A DNA stretch of 64,000 nt from Marasmius tenuissimus. Lineage: Eukaryota > Basidiomycota > Agaricomycetes > Agaricales > Marasmiaceae. Below, one piece after another: positions 35,230 through 46,140 of the stretch (positions within the stretch are counted from its first letter, which is position 1; each line of letters opens with the position of its first letter). The stretch is from the NCBI GenBank assembly GCA_029532415.1, contig JAQOTA010000001.1, positions 434,001 to 498,000 of the forward strand. The letters run 5' to 3'. A program made the position numbers and the translations under genes. The notes beneath the pieces were generated by a model, which saw nothing but the letters and a program-made list of their open reading frames with translations, made no database searches and was not told where the DNA came from.

Positions 35230-35850
35230 ATGCATTTTTTCCGCACCTCCATCACTCTTTCGGCTCTGATCGTCCTCGCGTCTGCAGCCCGCCTGCAGTA
35301 CCAAAGCCAAAATATAGCTTGTGAGTCGTAAATCGTCATTCCGGGCTTACTATCCCGCCTTTCTCACTTTGGCGCGCTGTCAGTCTCCAATGCCGGAACT
35401 CAAGGCTGCATCGCCGCGTCGTCAAAGAGCGCTGGTGCATCCGTTGTCATTCATGACTGCAATACGGGCGATGCTTCCGACTACATCTGGGAGTACGATA
35501 CGTCCGTTAGGGTCCCAGAGAACCGCCAGATCAAGCTTTCTGGAACCGACTTGGTCAGTTTCCCCCTACCCCTTTGTCCAAGTGTACTGATTCTGAGCTA
35601 TCCTGTTAAGTGTATCGACGTGAAAGACGGTATCAACGCCGATGGTACGAAACTCCAACTTTGGACCTGTACCGAGGGGAATTCCAATCAGGATTGGGCG
35701 CAGAGGGGCGGAAATCTATGGCAATGGGTTGGAACGACCAAGTGTATTGACTTGACGGACGGTGTTACCAGTGACGGGAACCCCATACAAGTTTGGAACT
35801 GTGATGATGGGAATCTGAATAACCAAGGCTGGAGATTGCAAGGTGTTTAA
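35230..35850 (+). CDS. Secreted ricin-B-type (beta-trefoil) lectin
   Basis: Three exons (35230-35320, 35384-35553, 35611-35850), 166 residues. The N-terminal residues MHFFRTSITLSALIVLASA form a signal peptide. The mature part shows beta-trefoil repeats with the ricin-B pattern: CIAASS followed by VVIHDC, CIDVKDG then LQLWTC and QDWA, and CIDLTDG then IQVWNC and QGW. The paired Cys and the QxW-like positions are kept. It contains only the carbohydrate-binding fold; no catalytic toxin domain is present. Fungal proteins of this type bind galactose- or GalNAc-like sugars outside the cell. Ligand unknown. Confidence 0.88.
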
Positions 35851-36131
35851 AGACGGGCGCTCGTGGGCTAGAGAAGATTGCGTCCTTGGCGTTGTAGAAC
35901 GTATTGATGATTTACGGTAGCAGCCGTTTATCCTGACCATCAGTCAGCTATGTATCGATTAGGAGTCCAGTTGAGTATCATGAGTCAAGATATTTGGAAT
36001 ATGAGAAACACCTGTGATCGAAATCAAAGGCAGACGTTTAACGTATGAAAAGTTGCTCTGTGAACTTGGTACAATTCTCACTTTCCTAAGACCCAGTATC
36101 GAGCAGCCGATCCGAGCGAGGAGCGAACAAA

Positions 36132-37290
36132 CTATGTGAATGAATCACTAGGTACAACCGAACGAACAATCATATCCTCCGTGGAGATCAGATCCCTCCT
36201 CAAGGTCGCATTCGCATCATCGAAAGGCGAGCTATCCACAGAGCATACGGTGCCTTGCTCAGGCAAGGTACCATTCACAGAGTTCTCCCGAACAACCTTG
36301 GCGGTGCATACTGACGGTGCGGCGACCGAACAGTGCTGTGAGAGGAAGAGATCAACTCCCAATCCTTGACAGTGAGGTTGCGGAGAAATACTTACTCCAG
36401 CCGAATTTTGCTCCAAAACAACGGAGCCCGAGAATTTTCGAGAGGCTGTCTTCGCTAGGTTACAAATGGATTAGCTTGAGTGTCAGTGCCTGGTCATCCA
36501 AAATGACTTACGCCGAAAGTGGCGTCGCTGGATCTGTTCACATGGGTCAGTTCGAGATCAACGGAGGAAGATTTTTGTGCCATCTGCTGTATTGCCAATT
36601 ATGAGGATAGGAAAACTCGTTTTACCGGTGATACGTCCTGAGCACAAAGCAACTTCATATCTGAGATGTCAAAGGATAGTTGACAGCGGAAACAAACCCC
36701 GCAATTGTGTCTTTGGTATTTCGGGTGACCATCCACTACAATCACGATTCACGAGTCATCCGCAGTAAGATTTGTTAAAGTGCGGGTTGCGTACCTGCAA
36801 GTAATCTGATGACTGGCTCGGACTGACCCCCACGACGAAACCTGTACGGCCTCCCGATAATGAGCACGAGCAGCCTCAACATCAAGAGGAACAGAGCCCC
36901 CATCATTACAGGCATGAGGATTCAGAGACTCTCCATTAGTATGCTCGAACGCGTATTAGTCCGTATCACAATCACATTCGAAAGTGGGACCTTGAAGGTG
37001 TTCCACAAGAGTGAGGTGTCTCCCTCTGTCAATGCTTGTCGTGACGAGCCAAGGGGGGCCGATGGGAGAGGCCGTACAGCGCTGTGTCTATGACGGGATG
37101 CAAAATAGCGTGCTCGATGATACCGTAGGAATCGTTGCCACGGATGGGGATGGGGTCTTTGTTTGGGGGAGCGTGAATTTCCTGAAGTTTGGTGTTCATG
37201 GTCTCGGTCGAGTCCTCGTAGAGCGTAGGATTGTGGACCGGCGCCCCGCGTTCTGTATAGCATGAAACCCACTGAAGGTTTTTTGAAGGT
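36132..37290 (-). pseudogene. Decayed S33-type alpha/beta hydrolase (tripeptidyl aminopeptidase-like)
   Basis: Minus-strand fragments in several frames match, in order, the middle and C-terminal parts of Agaricomycete S33 peptidase-like proteins. They are SYGIIEHAILHPVIDTALYG (about 37100), LTEGDTSLLWNTF, HACNDGGSVPLDVEAARAHY then SSWGSVRASHQITC, SGWSPEIP, TSFPILIIGNTAD, DPATPLS, SVVLEQNSAGHCSVAAPS and CTAKVVRENSVNGTLPEQGT. The pieces cannot be joined without frameshifts (near 37050 and near 36460). There is an in-frame TAA at 36956-36958, and the donor after GNTAD is not canonical. The N-terminal half, including the nucleophile GxSxG region, is not recognisable upstream. Decay product of a formerly secreted peptidase; not expected to be active. 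Confidence 0.7.
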
Positions 37291-39256
37291 AGCAACTGTA
37301 CAAACGAACGTGCTCAGTTGAAATATTTGAAGGAACGACGCGTCAAAACGGACTCGCATCGCCCCAGAGAAAATTCCGAGCTCCAGCTTTTGCGTATCGT
37401 TCTCTTGCCGAACCGACAGACTGCAATTCGCTCCATCCAACAAGGTTGCGCTGATGAGAACGAGTCCTTAGGAGATGTGCTTCCGGTACATGTAACCTGA
37501 ATGAGTGTGTTCTGGAGACCGAACCATGAGTGTGCCTCCATAACCGTTGAGAAAGATAGCATAGCGCGTATACGCAACAAAGTTTTTCGAGATCATTTCC
37601 GTCATAAACGCCGATTGATCTCCAGCGCTTGTCAAAGATCCGACACAAATATATTACCTGTCCTTGGGTTGTGCGATTTTGAGGCATAACAGATCGATAT
37701 CGGAGCCTGAGGGTATTGTCGCTACTGGAGCCGGCTGAGACCCTTCAGTGTGTAAGTAGAGGGTTTTGATATTCGCGAGTGGTAGAGGAGATGTATATAG
37801 TCCCGATCTAACTTGGAGTGAATTCTTTCAGTATAGTATCAGTTCATCCGTATACTGTTTCAGCTCGAAGGACGTGGCGAGGGAAGAGCATTTAGGAGTT
37901 GCGAATCATCATGAACAAACTATCTGTCTTGACACGATAGGCGCGGTCCACCTCGGTTTTAGCGCGAAGTTTCTTTGAAGGTATTCCGCGTTGAGATATC
38001 CAGAGGAGTGTCGCATGAATGATGTTGGCACCGTGTTAGTTGTATGGCAGGAATAATGAATCTTCAGGGAGTCTGATATGGGCACTTGGACGGTATTGCT
38101 GGAAGCTGTAAATGAGCCGGAAGAAAGAGCTCATGTCATAATGTGCCACTCCAGAGCAGTTTGATCCTCAGAAAGCGCCTTCCTATGTTCAAGTCTGGGC
38201 ACTTTGCCCAAGGGGAAGGGAACGCAATGATGGCGACAATCCCGCGGACCCACACCGGTCAACCCTGTCCCGAAAGTTAGAGTCACCTCGACAAGCAATC
38301 CACCCAGTGGCCACGGAACATCGACATCGACAGCATAGCCGGGAAGGAAAACAAATATGAGCTCAGAGCTCAAGTGGCTTCACAGGAGCACAATAAACTC
38401 GAATAACTGGGCCAAAGTCTCCTGCGGAAGCCTAGGCAATAGGAACTCGGTCCAACCACGCGCGGTGCTTGTCCGTGATAGTCGTAGTTTCATTTCAGCT
38501 GCCCTCCAGCAATCGAACGGCGACCTTGACCTTGTTTTCCCCGTCATATTCCTTCAAGTTGATCGCTTTCTCCGCCTCTTCAGTGGTTTGCAGGGTTGTC
38601 CTCCGAAGTGAGTAAGCCGGTGTGGAAGCTCGATAAATTTTTGTGACCATTGAACCAGAGATTCGACTTTTCTGACGCAATTGGATGAAATGATAGGTCA
38701 AGGAATGGGGGCGAGGAGCAAACGAGCTCGAGCCCGAGGACGCCAGACTGACAGTTGAAACAACAGTCCGGATCACAGCGGTCCGGCGGGTGTTGAAGCC
38801 GGAGCACAGCCATAGCACGCTCTCTCTCTCACTCCCACCATCCACTTTGTCAAATCAACGCTTCTTCTGCGCGGGCTCGCATTTCCAAAGGTAAGTTTCA
38901 TAGTTATATTGGTGAAGTACTAGAAGGCAAATTATAGCACGATTTACAGAGATTCACAGGAGATATCCATGCCTGTACCCAATTGACGAACGTGCACTAA
39001 GAACTCTATAACGACCGTTCTACATCCTATATCCGCTCCGCCCTTATGCTGCCCATATGCCTCGCGAACAATTCGAATTTGAAGAGCGAGTCACCCTGTC
39101 AACCGTTCATATGGTTCCGTAGATCTAACCGTCGGTCATTCTCACAGGAATACCCACGTTCGACGGACTACAGCTTTATTACCCGAATGGTGTCGAATAG
39201 CGACTAGGTCTCTTGCTTCCCGCTTTCTAGCGAGAGGAAGGACACGTATAGTCGTC
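37291..39256. other. Region upstream of the S33 remnant, unassigned
   Basis: May include the degenerate N-terminal half of the S33-like gene on the minus strand (up to about 38400), but no motif is clear enough to place it. Frames at 38495-38845 overlap on both strands and are not called. The right end is the promoter of the phytase gene. Confidence 0.35.
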
Positions 39257-40966
39257 ATGTTTGTCGGATCCTCTGTCGTTGTGTCCTTCATACTGCTTTT
39301 GTTGTCGTACCGGGGAGTTTCTTTGCCGTCTTTTACTTTGGAGAAGGGTCAGGATGGGGTAGGGTCGTCGTCAGATCATTTGCCTGGGTTCGAAGATGCA
39401 CCGCTAGAGAGGAATTGGGCGATGTACTCGCCTGTTTGGCCGGTAGAGCAGTATAAGAAACCGGTTCTGGGATGTCAGGTCAACCAGGTGCGTGGTGTTC
39501 GAGTTTTTTCTCTTCATCGTTAACCATGCCCGACCAAGGGCAATAGGTTCATATTCTACAACGACATGGGGCTCGGTATCCGACTTCTGGGGCATCCAAG
39601 ACTATTATATCTGCTCTGGAGAAGTTGAAGACCGCCGGTAGTGACATTCACCCTTCGCTTGCGTTTTTGAAGAATTATACGTATGAGCTGGGGGTAGCAG
39701 ACTTGGTAACTTCTGGCGCGGAGCAGTACGTCTTGGAATCTTATATACGGATGCTGTGACTGACCGGTTACACTGCTAGGCTGTACAACTCGGGCGTTAC
39801 GACCTACAAACGCTACGAGGAACTCGTGGAATCCAACCAAAATAGCCCTCCGTTTATCAGAGCATCACTTTCGGAGAGGGTGGTGTATTCTGCGAGTAAT
39901 TGGTCTGCCGGTGAGTAATCTGAAGTTTCTTCTCCAGGGATTGTAATTTCTGATTTCCTATGTTAGGGTTCAGCGAAGCAAACAGGATAACCGAAGTTCC
40001 AATCTCTGTTTTCATGCCAGAGGAGGTACGTTCGCATATGTTCCGTTCTCAGCCAACTCGTCGCCCTCATCCTCGCAGGCCTCGTTCAACAGTACTCTCG
40101 ATCACAATAATTGTCCCGCCGAAGGCGACTCGGACGAACAAACGCAGGAATGGACATCCGTGTTCGCACCCGCCATCGCTGCACGCTTGGCTCCCTCTGC
40201 CAACCTGATCAACGACGAGGTCTACGCGTTGATGTCGTTGTGTCCCTTCGAGACCGCTGCCATCGGTAGCAATGGAGACGGAAAGAAAGGGCTTGGGTAC
40301 GGTGGGCACATAACGAGCCCGTGGTGTGGGGTTTTTTCGCATAAAGAGTTCGAGATGTTCGAGTATGAGGGCGATGTGGATAAGTTTTTCTACACTGGGT
40401 ATGTTTGCCCCCTCCCTCTCTCCCCTGCTTACCGACACCTTCCTCCCTTCGGCAGCCCAGGAAGCAACCTCGGACGCGTCCAAGGCGTCGGATACGTGAA
40501 CGAGCTCATCGCTCGGCTCACTTCCCAACCCGTCGTCGACAGCACTACGACGAACCACACACTCACGTCGTTACCGGAGACGTTCCCCTTGGATAAGATC
40601 ATCTACGCGGACTTCAGCCACGACAACCAGATGATCGCTATATACACCGCTCTTAGGCTTTTGGACGATTACGCTGCACCGTCACCGTCAGGGCCTCAAA
40701 GGGAGATTGACGGGAAGAGATGGCGGACAAGCGAGCTTGTGCCGTTTGCTGCTACGATGGTTGTTGAGAGGTTGGATTGTGGGGATGCACAAACGTATGT
40801 GAGGGTGTTGGTGAATGATGAGGTGCAGCCGTTGGAGTTCTGTGGTGCTCCTGCGGATTATTCTGACTCTAAATCGGGTATGTGCGAGTTGGGAAGGTTT
40901 ATAGAGAGTCAGGGGTACTCCGTGAGGGGCGGGGATGGAGATTTTGAAAAGTGTTTTGAGGTGTAA
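39257..40966 (+). CDS. Secreted histidine acid phosphatase (phytase type)
   Basis: Six exons (39257-39487, 39547-39725, 39780-39910, 39967-40025, 40079-40398, 40456-40966), 476 residues, with a signal peptide or anchor at residues 1-24. The active-site signature QRHGARYP is at residues 82-89, with His84 as the phosphorylated nucleophile; the proton-donor motif SHD is near residues 361-363. The Cys distribution, N-glycosylation sequons (NYT, NHT) and the C-terminal CFEV match fungal PhyA-type enzymes. It hydrolyses phosphomonoesters such as phytate outside the cell, releasing phosphate. All intron phases agree. A tRNA-Leu follows 70 bp after the stop on the same strand. Confidence 0.93.
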
Positions 40967-41038
40967 GATAAAACGACCTTGTTATCGTTAATTTGTCTTG
41001 GACGTTGAACTAATGTTATAGCGTTGCCGTATCAACAT

Positions 41039-41142
41039 GGCGAGATGGCCGAGCGGTCTAAGGCGCCAGACTAAGGACCAGCACACTCGGTGTGCAACAT
41101 ATCTGGTCCTCCGGGGCGTGGGTTCGAATCCCACTCTCGTCA
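41039..41142 (+). tRNA. tRNA-Leu(AAG), intron-containing
   Basis: Same body as the copy at 1714-1817: acceptor GGCGAGA/TCTCGTC, anticodon stem CCAGA/TCTGG with loop CTAAGG, class II variable arm, T-arm GGTTCGAATCC. The intron lies after position 37 and differs in sequence from the other copies (ACCAGCACACTCGGTGTGCA...). Its upstream 20 nt resemble those of the copy at 45873. Confidence 0.95.
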
Positions 41143-41551
41143 CTTTGACTTCATGTCAGCTTTTTGCATTCACCAGTACGGTCACTGGCACAATCTCTTC
41201 CAAGCTCTCCTTTTGGTTGCTTGCACGGGCTTATGGAGAACTATGGTGGCCCTTGATTCTGGGTATCGCATAACTGCGTGAGCAAGCTGATTTTCAGATT
41301 GCGCTGCATTGCGGGCACTCGTACTGCCGGTATGGTGGCACCTGTGGTCTACTGACCTTGAGAGGGCTGCACGAGCTTTTTCTATTCGAGTTCACAAGAC
41401 CTTACATATCAACCTGGCGACTTCGATTGGAACTCAATGCAATAATATCGTCAGTCTGGTTTCACGAGAATAACAGTGACTCACACCGTACACGACCTCC
41501 AGACGAGTTCACTCCGATCATGCCAAAAGGGTCAAAAGAGGAGCAATCATA
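41143..41551. other. Intergenic gap after tRNA-Leu
   Basis: No gene recognised; ends at the left terminus of a small inverted-repeat element. Confidence 0.4.
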
Positions 41552-41860
41552 AGAGGAGGTCAGAGTGCAGAATCAGGTCAATTCTCGGGTCGATTCTGAG
41601 GTCAATTCTGAATTTCAAGGACCCGATAAGTTTCGACTAGAATCGACTTCTAATCTGACCACCCGCATTTTGATTCCGGAGGCAATCAGTACGTAACAAT
41701 CAAATTTGCGTTGATTTGACCCAGAGAATCGACCTTGACAGAATTGATGTCGATTCTGACGCGAGTTTGGAGTCCGGACTCGAAACTGCAGAATCGTCGA
41801 TTCTGGCTGTTCCCACAATTCTAGACAGAATCGACCCAAACACATACTCTGACCTCCTCT
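41552..41860. repeat. Small inverted-repeat element (MITE-like) with GATTCTG-type internal repeats
   Basis: The ends AGAGGAGGTCAGAGT (41552-41566) and ACTCTGACCTCCTCT (41846-41860) are exact inverted copies. The 309-bp interval is full of short variants of TCGATTCTG / CAGAATCGA in both orientations and could fold back extensively. No clear target-site duplication was found, so its class is unknown. Confidence 0.6.
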
Positions 41861-42108
41861 ATTCTACTTTTGTACGGTAAAGTACCAACAACCCGTGCGA
41901 TGCACAATGGCGAATATACATAACTTAAAACAATAGCAGGATCTGGCGAAGAAGACCTTCGGCGGTGCTCAATTATGTAAATGCTATATTCAACTCCGAA
42001 CTCTGAACCGGGGGTGAGCGCTAGCATTGGGCATATCAAACAGTTTCTTGGGAAGAATCACAACACGAGGTCCTTGGTGAACTTCCTGACGGTATTTTTC
42101 TTACCTCC
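41861..42108. other. Promoter region of the NACHT gene
   Basis: Short upstream region between the repeat element and the ATG at 42109. No further features. Confidence 0.3.
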
Positions 42109-45100
42109 ATGCACCCATACTACAACAGCTACACATATCCATATCGATCGGACCCGCCCCCTCCCAGATCTCAACCAGCTTTTGTTTTTCATGAAGATCA
42201 AGACGACGAACAACCCTTCATACCGCCATCGCTATCGGCATCGCCGAGTTTGCGAAATCCTCCCATGCAGCCGACTTTCGAAGGGAAGCAGGAGTATTTT
42301 GTGTCCCCGTCGCATTACATCCCTTCTATTGGACAAGGGAGACAATGGCCTCCCCCTCACGATGTAGCTGGCCCAAGGAACCCTTATCCTTCGCATCATC
42401 GTCCGCATCTACACACCTCCTGGCCCAGAGCCGCTGGACCTATAATGCCGTGGCCCAATCCTACTTCGCAGCACGCTCCTCCGCCCCCACCCCAACCTTT
42501 AAAACATTCGATGTTCCGTGGTGCATCCCAATTCACAATTCTCGGAGGATTGTTTTCAAACGTTGGCGGAGATGTTGTGAATTCGCAGCATTCAAGCAAT
42601 GCCGTCGATGTCTTTCGTGAGTTCCGCCTAGCTATTTGTTTGGAAATCTGATGATTAAAGGTTCTCTTTCTTCCAGTCGACCAGTATCTCCGAGGCTTTT
42701 GTTCCATGAACGCTGCATTCAACTCTGGAGGGAGGCACCTTACGGTACCTCGCTGTGCTCCAGAAACCCGGACTGAGGTTATCAGTAGAATTATAAGATG
42801 GGCTCGTAGCCCACCCTCGGATTCCACAGGGATCCTTTGGCTGAATGGATTAGCGGGCGAAGGGAAGTCCGCCATCGCTCAGACTATTGCAGAACATTTC
42901 TCGACTTTCGAAAGCAACGGGCCGGTGAAACTAGCCGGTAGTTTCTTCTTTTCGAGAGGCCAAGATGACCGTCGTCAGAACGGGACAATCTTTGCTACCT
43001 TGGCCTATCAGCTAACGCAATACCATCCAACTCTGAAGAGGTGCATTCTTGGTGCGCTTCAGGAAGACTCGTCCATCCCCCATGCTAGACCGACGGAGCA
43101 ATTCGCCAAACTCGTCATCGAGCCAATTCTGGCGTACAACAGGCACTTGCGTGCCGAAGGGGAGCGTCCTCAGACACCGCTCTTTGTGATTGACGCCCTG
43201 GACGAGTGTGATGACCCTTCCTCCGTGTTGATAGCCATCGCCGATGCTCTCACCACTCATAAGAACCTGTTTCGATTTCTCGTCACCAGTCGTCCCGAAA
43301 GTCAACTTCAGGGTTTATTCGGTATGCCTGTGATTCTTACCGTCACGACGGGAGTATCTCTTCGCGATTACGACTCAACACGAGACGTGGAGCTCTACTT
43401 GAGCCATTCCTTTGCGACCATCAGGGACAAAAACATGGCAATTTTCCGTGCGCTCAGGGACGAGCAGAGGCAGGAGTGGCCAGAGCGACCTATTCTGGAC
43501 CAACTGGTCGTCGAAAGCGATGGTCTATTCGCTTATGCTTCCAACATTGTGCAGTACGTCTCTCACGAAGGCGACAGTCCAATACAGCGCCTGGAACGGT
43601 TATTAACGCTCCGTTCGCAATCATCCAGAGTTATACCCTCTAACACTTCATCAGAAGATCGCAACTCGGACAATCCATATAGGCCTTTAGACCAACTATA
43701 TATGGACATCCTTTCTGCTGTAAAATCATCCCCCGACCTTCTGCGCAATGTTCTTGGCATCCTTATAGTACTCCTCAAACCCCTCGCTGAACCGGATCTC
43801 GTGGCACTCGTCACTCGTCCCGGCGGAGAGCTCAAAGGCGATGTACTTCTCAGTATCACCAGCCAGCTCCACTCCATCTTATTAGTGCCACGGGCTTCGG
43901 ACGATGGGAGGGCACGGAGAACACAGCCAATCAAGCTCTATCACAAGTCTATACACGAATTCTTGACCGACTCAGGGCGTTCTGCATCCTTCTATATCAA
44001 CCCTACGCAGAAGCACGGTGATATGGCGGTGATGTGCTTGGATGTTATGTCTCGGGAACTCACACACGACATTTGCCAGATTCAGCAACTTCATCACGGT
44101 TCCCAGACTCATCAACCAGATGCCCTCCGCAACCAGCACATTCCAGGTCATCTGCGCTATGCATGCTGTTTTTGGTGGCAACATATGTGCAGTGCGGTTA
44201 TCAATGGTGATAGAGCTCAGCGGTTCGAACGTTCTCTGGATTTTTTCGTCGAGTTCTGTATCCTAAAATGGATTGAGTGCCTGAGCCTTCTCGGCGAGCT
44301 TAGTGTCGCTCTAAAAGCCATCCGAGCAATTGGAGACCACGACATGCGGGTAAGTGTTCCACTCCGAACTTTATTTACCCTAGCCCGAAGCCATGTTAAA
44401 ATGAACCCTCAGAGCAAACTTAAATCTCGAGCGACGGCTGCCCTTGCTGATTGTGGTTGGCTACTCTTGGCATTCTATCTCAAGCTCGCAGAGGCCCCAT
44501 ATTCCATTTATGACATTACTGTCAACCAAGCACCCCGCCAATCTTTGCTCCGTCGTTCATACCGTAAGCACGTAACTTGGCTCCCTCTCAACAACTCCTT
44601 GCTTGGTGTTGCTCGGACATGGCCCGAACATTTCTCTCTAGTAATATCCAGCAGATACGCACAATCTGCTGCAGGCCTTCTACCTGCAGAACGGCTCAAT
44701 AGAGACGGTAGACCCATTAGACCCAGCGCGACAGGTATCGATCATTACGCCCCATTTGCCCTGTTTCGCTCGGATCCAAACATAGAGTCTTCGGGATCAG
44801 ATATGATGCCTCACCGAGACCTCATGTCCCATGCGATACGTTCTACCCCAGTCACATTCGTCCAACCAGATGATCCAAGCACATTGTCTTCAGAGTTCTA
44901 CCGTATATCACACCCGGCTGCATCTGCTCCGCTTACGCTCGTCCAGCCTTATGACTTATATTATCAGAGGCTCTATGACATGGGTCAAACGACTGTACGC
45001 TTTGAAGACCATCTCCACACCAGTATACCCCAGACCGTATTATTATCAGACCTGAACCCTCTACCCGAATCTCGGGCAACGGTTACTACGGACTCATCGA

Positions 45101-45681
45101 AAAGCACCCCAGGATCCCTATCGATTGAAGCGCCACTGCTGCTAGTATCGGAAGACCCCCAGCTCCGAGTCGAGTCCGACATTGTACAATTAACAGAGCA
45201 CGGACCAACTATATCTCCCTCAGGATCCCTCGATGTTCAGCTTCTGGAACCTGCCGTGAACTCGCCTGATCTACATATAAGGGCCCCACGCCCTACCTCC
45301 TCAGGCCACTCGAACCACTTCGACCCCAGCTCATGGGAAAGCCCTGCCGGGGGTGTCGCGGATGGACTCGAAGGAGACCGTAGCCGACGCTCTAGCTTGG
45401 ATCTACGCTTTCCTGGACATTATGCTCACTCTGCGAAGTCTTCTATATCGACGGGGTCGCACTCCGAGTCGGATTCAGACTCGTACCACACAGCAGAGGA
45501 GGAAGTTTCAGACTCTGATAGCGATGATTGGGAATGGAATTACAGTATAACGCCACCAGATGAGGGTAGTATTAGCTCTTTATGCTCTACTCATCACGGC
45601 GATGAGGCGGGAGCCGAGGACTCCAACCGACTCGAAGAGCTTGCTCCGGGCTCTAAATTGACGCGAGTTCGAAGTCGGTAA
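42109..45681 (+). CDS. NACHT-domain STAND ATPase (fungal NLR-like)
   Basis: Two exons (42109-42616, 42677-45681), 1170 residues. Residues 1-134 are Pro/Tyr/His-rich and disordered. Residues about 135-167 form a Gly/Asn-rich beta-type motif (FTILGGLFSNVGGDVVNS) seen before NACHT domains in many mushrooms. The linker CAPETRTEVISRIIRWA leads into the NACHT: Walker A GLAGEGKSAIAQTI (Lys about 233), SFFFSR, Walker B LFVIDALDECDD (about 338-349), then VTSRPE. The winged-helix part follows (LYHKSIHEFL). The C-terminal 500 residues have no WD40, ankyrin or TPR repeats and end in an acidic Ser/Asp-rich tail. Fungal proteins of this class are thought to act in heterokaryon incompatibility or innate-type recognition; that role is inferred. 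Confidence 0.9.
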
Positions 45682-45872
45682 TGAGGAGTCGCAGGACAAG
45701 GGGAGGCCGCGATTCGAGCTTCGATCGACTGATTATGATAGCTAGGTCTTGCTTGTAGTGTCTAGTTATCACGTACTAAGCTGTGCTCCCGAGTCTCTTT
45801 AACCTTGTACGAGGTGATTTAATTGTGACTTGAACGCTGGCAGACCCAATGAGAGCATTGCTGTGTCGATAT

Positions 45873-45977
45873 GGCGAGATGGCCGAGCGGTCTGAGGCGC
45901 CAGACTAGGGATCAGCACACTAGGTGTGCAAAGATATCTGGTCCTCCGGGGCGTGGGTTCGAATCCCACTCTCGTCA
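45873..45977 (+). tRNA. Leu-type tRNA with anticodon AGG (reads proline codon CCU)
   Basis: Body, acceptor stem, variable arm and T-arm are those of the tRNA-Leu copies in this window. The loop after the CCAGA stem reads CTAGGG, so the anticodon at 45907-45909 is AGG instead of AAG. The D-loop also has TCTGAGG instead of TCTAAGG. The intron and stem pairing (CCAGA/TCTGG) are preserved. Annotation software would call it tRNA-Pro by anticodon or a pseudogene by isotype mismatch. It sits next to the inverted membrane-gene copy in the same relation as the normal tRNA-Leu at 1714-1817. Confidence 0.85.
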
Positions 45978-46140
45978 CTATATCTCGAATCTTCGTTTTT
46001 GTATGTCTCTCGTACCACAGCTACTTCCAGCCAGTCATTAATCGCATCACAAAATTTTCGATCTAGAGATTACCAATGAACATCTATACTTGTCTGAGCT
46101 TATGACTCTCGAATAGCTTTATGCTAGCAACGCCACCAAG

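Noticed and set aside
35230..35850. Possible ribosome-inactivating toxin
   Set aside because: Only the beta-trefoil lectin fold is present; there is no catalytic A-chain-like domain.
36922..37443. 173-codon minus-strand frame taken as an intact gene
   Set aside because: Only part of it matches S33 proteins and the matching pieces switch frame; it belongs to the pseudogene.
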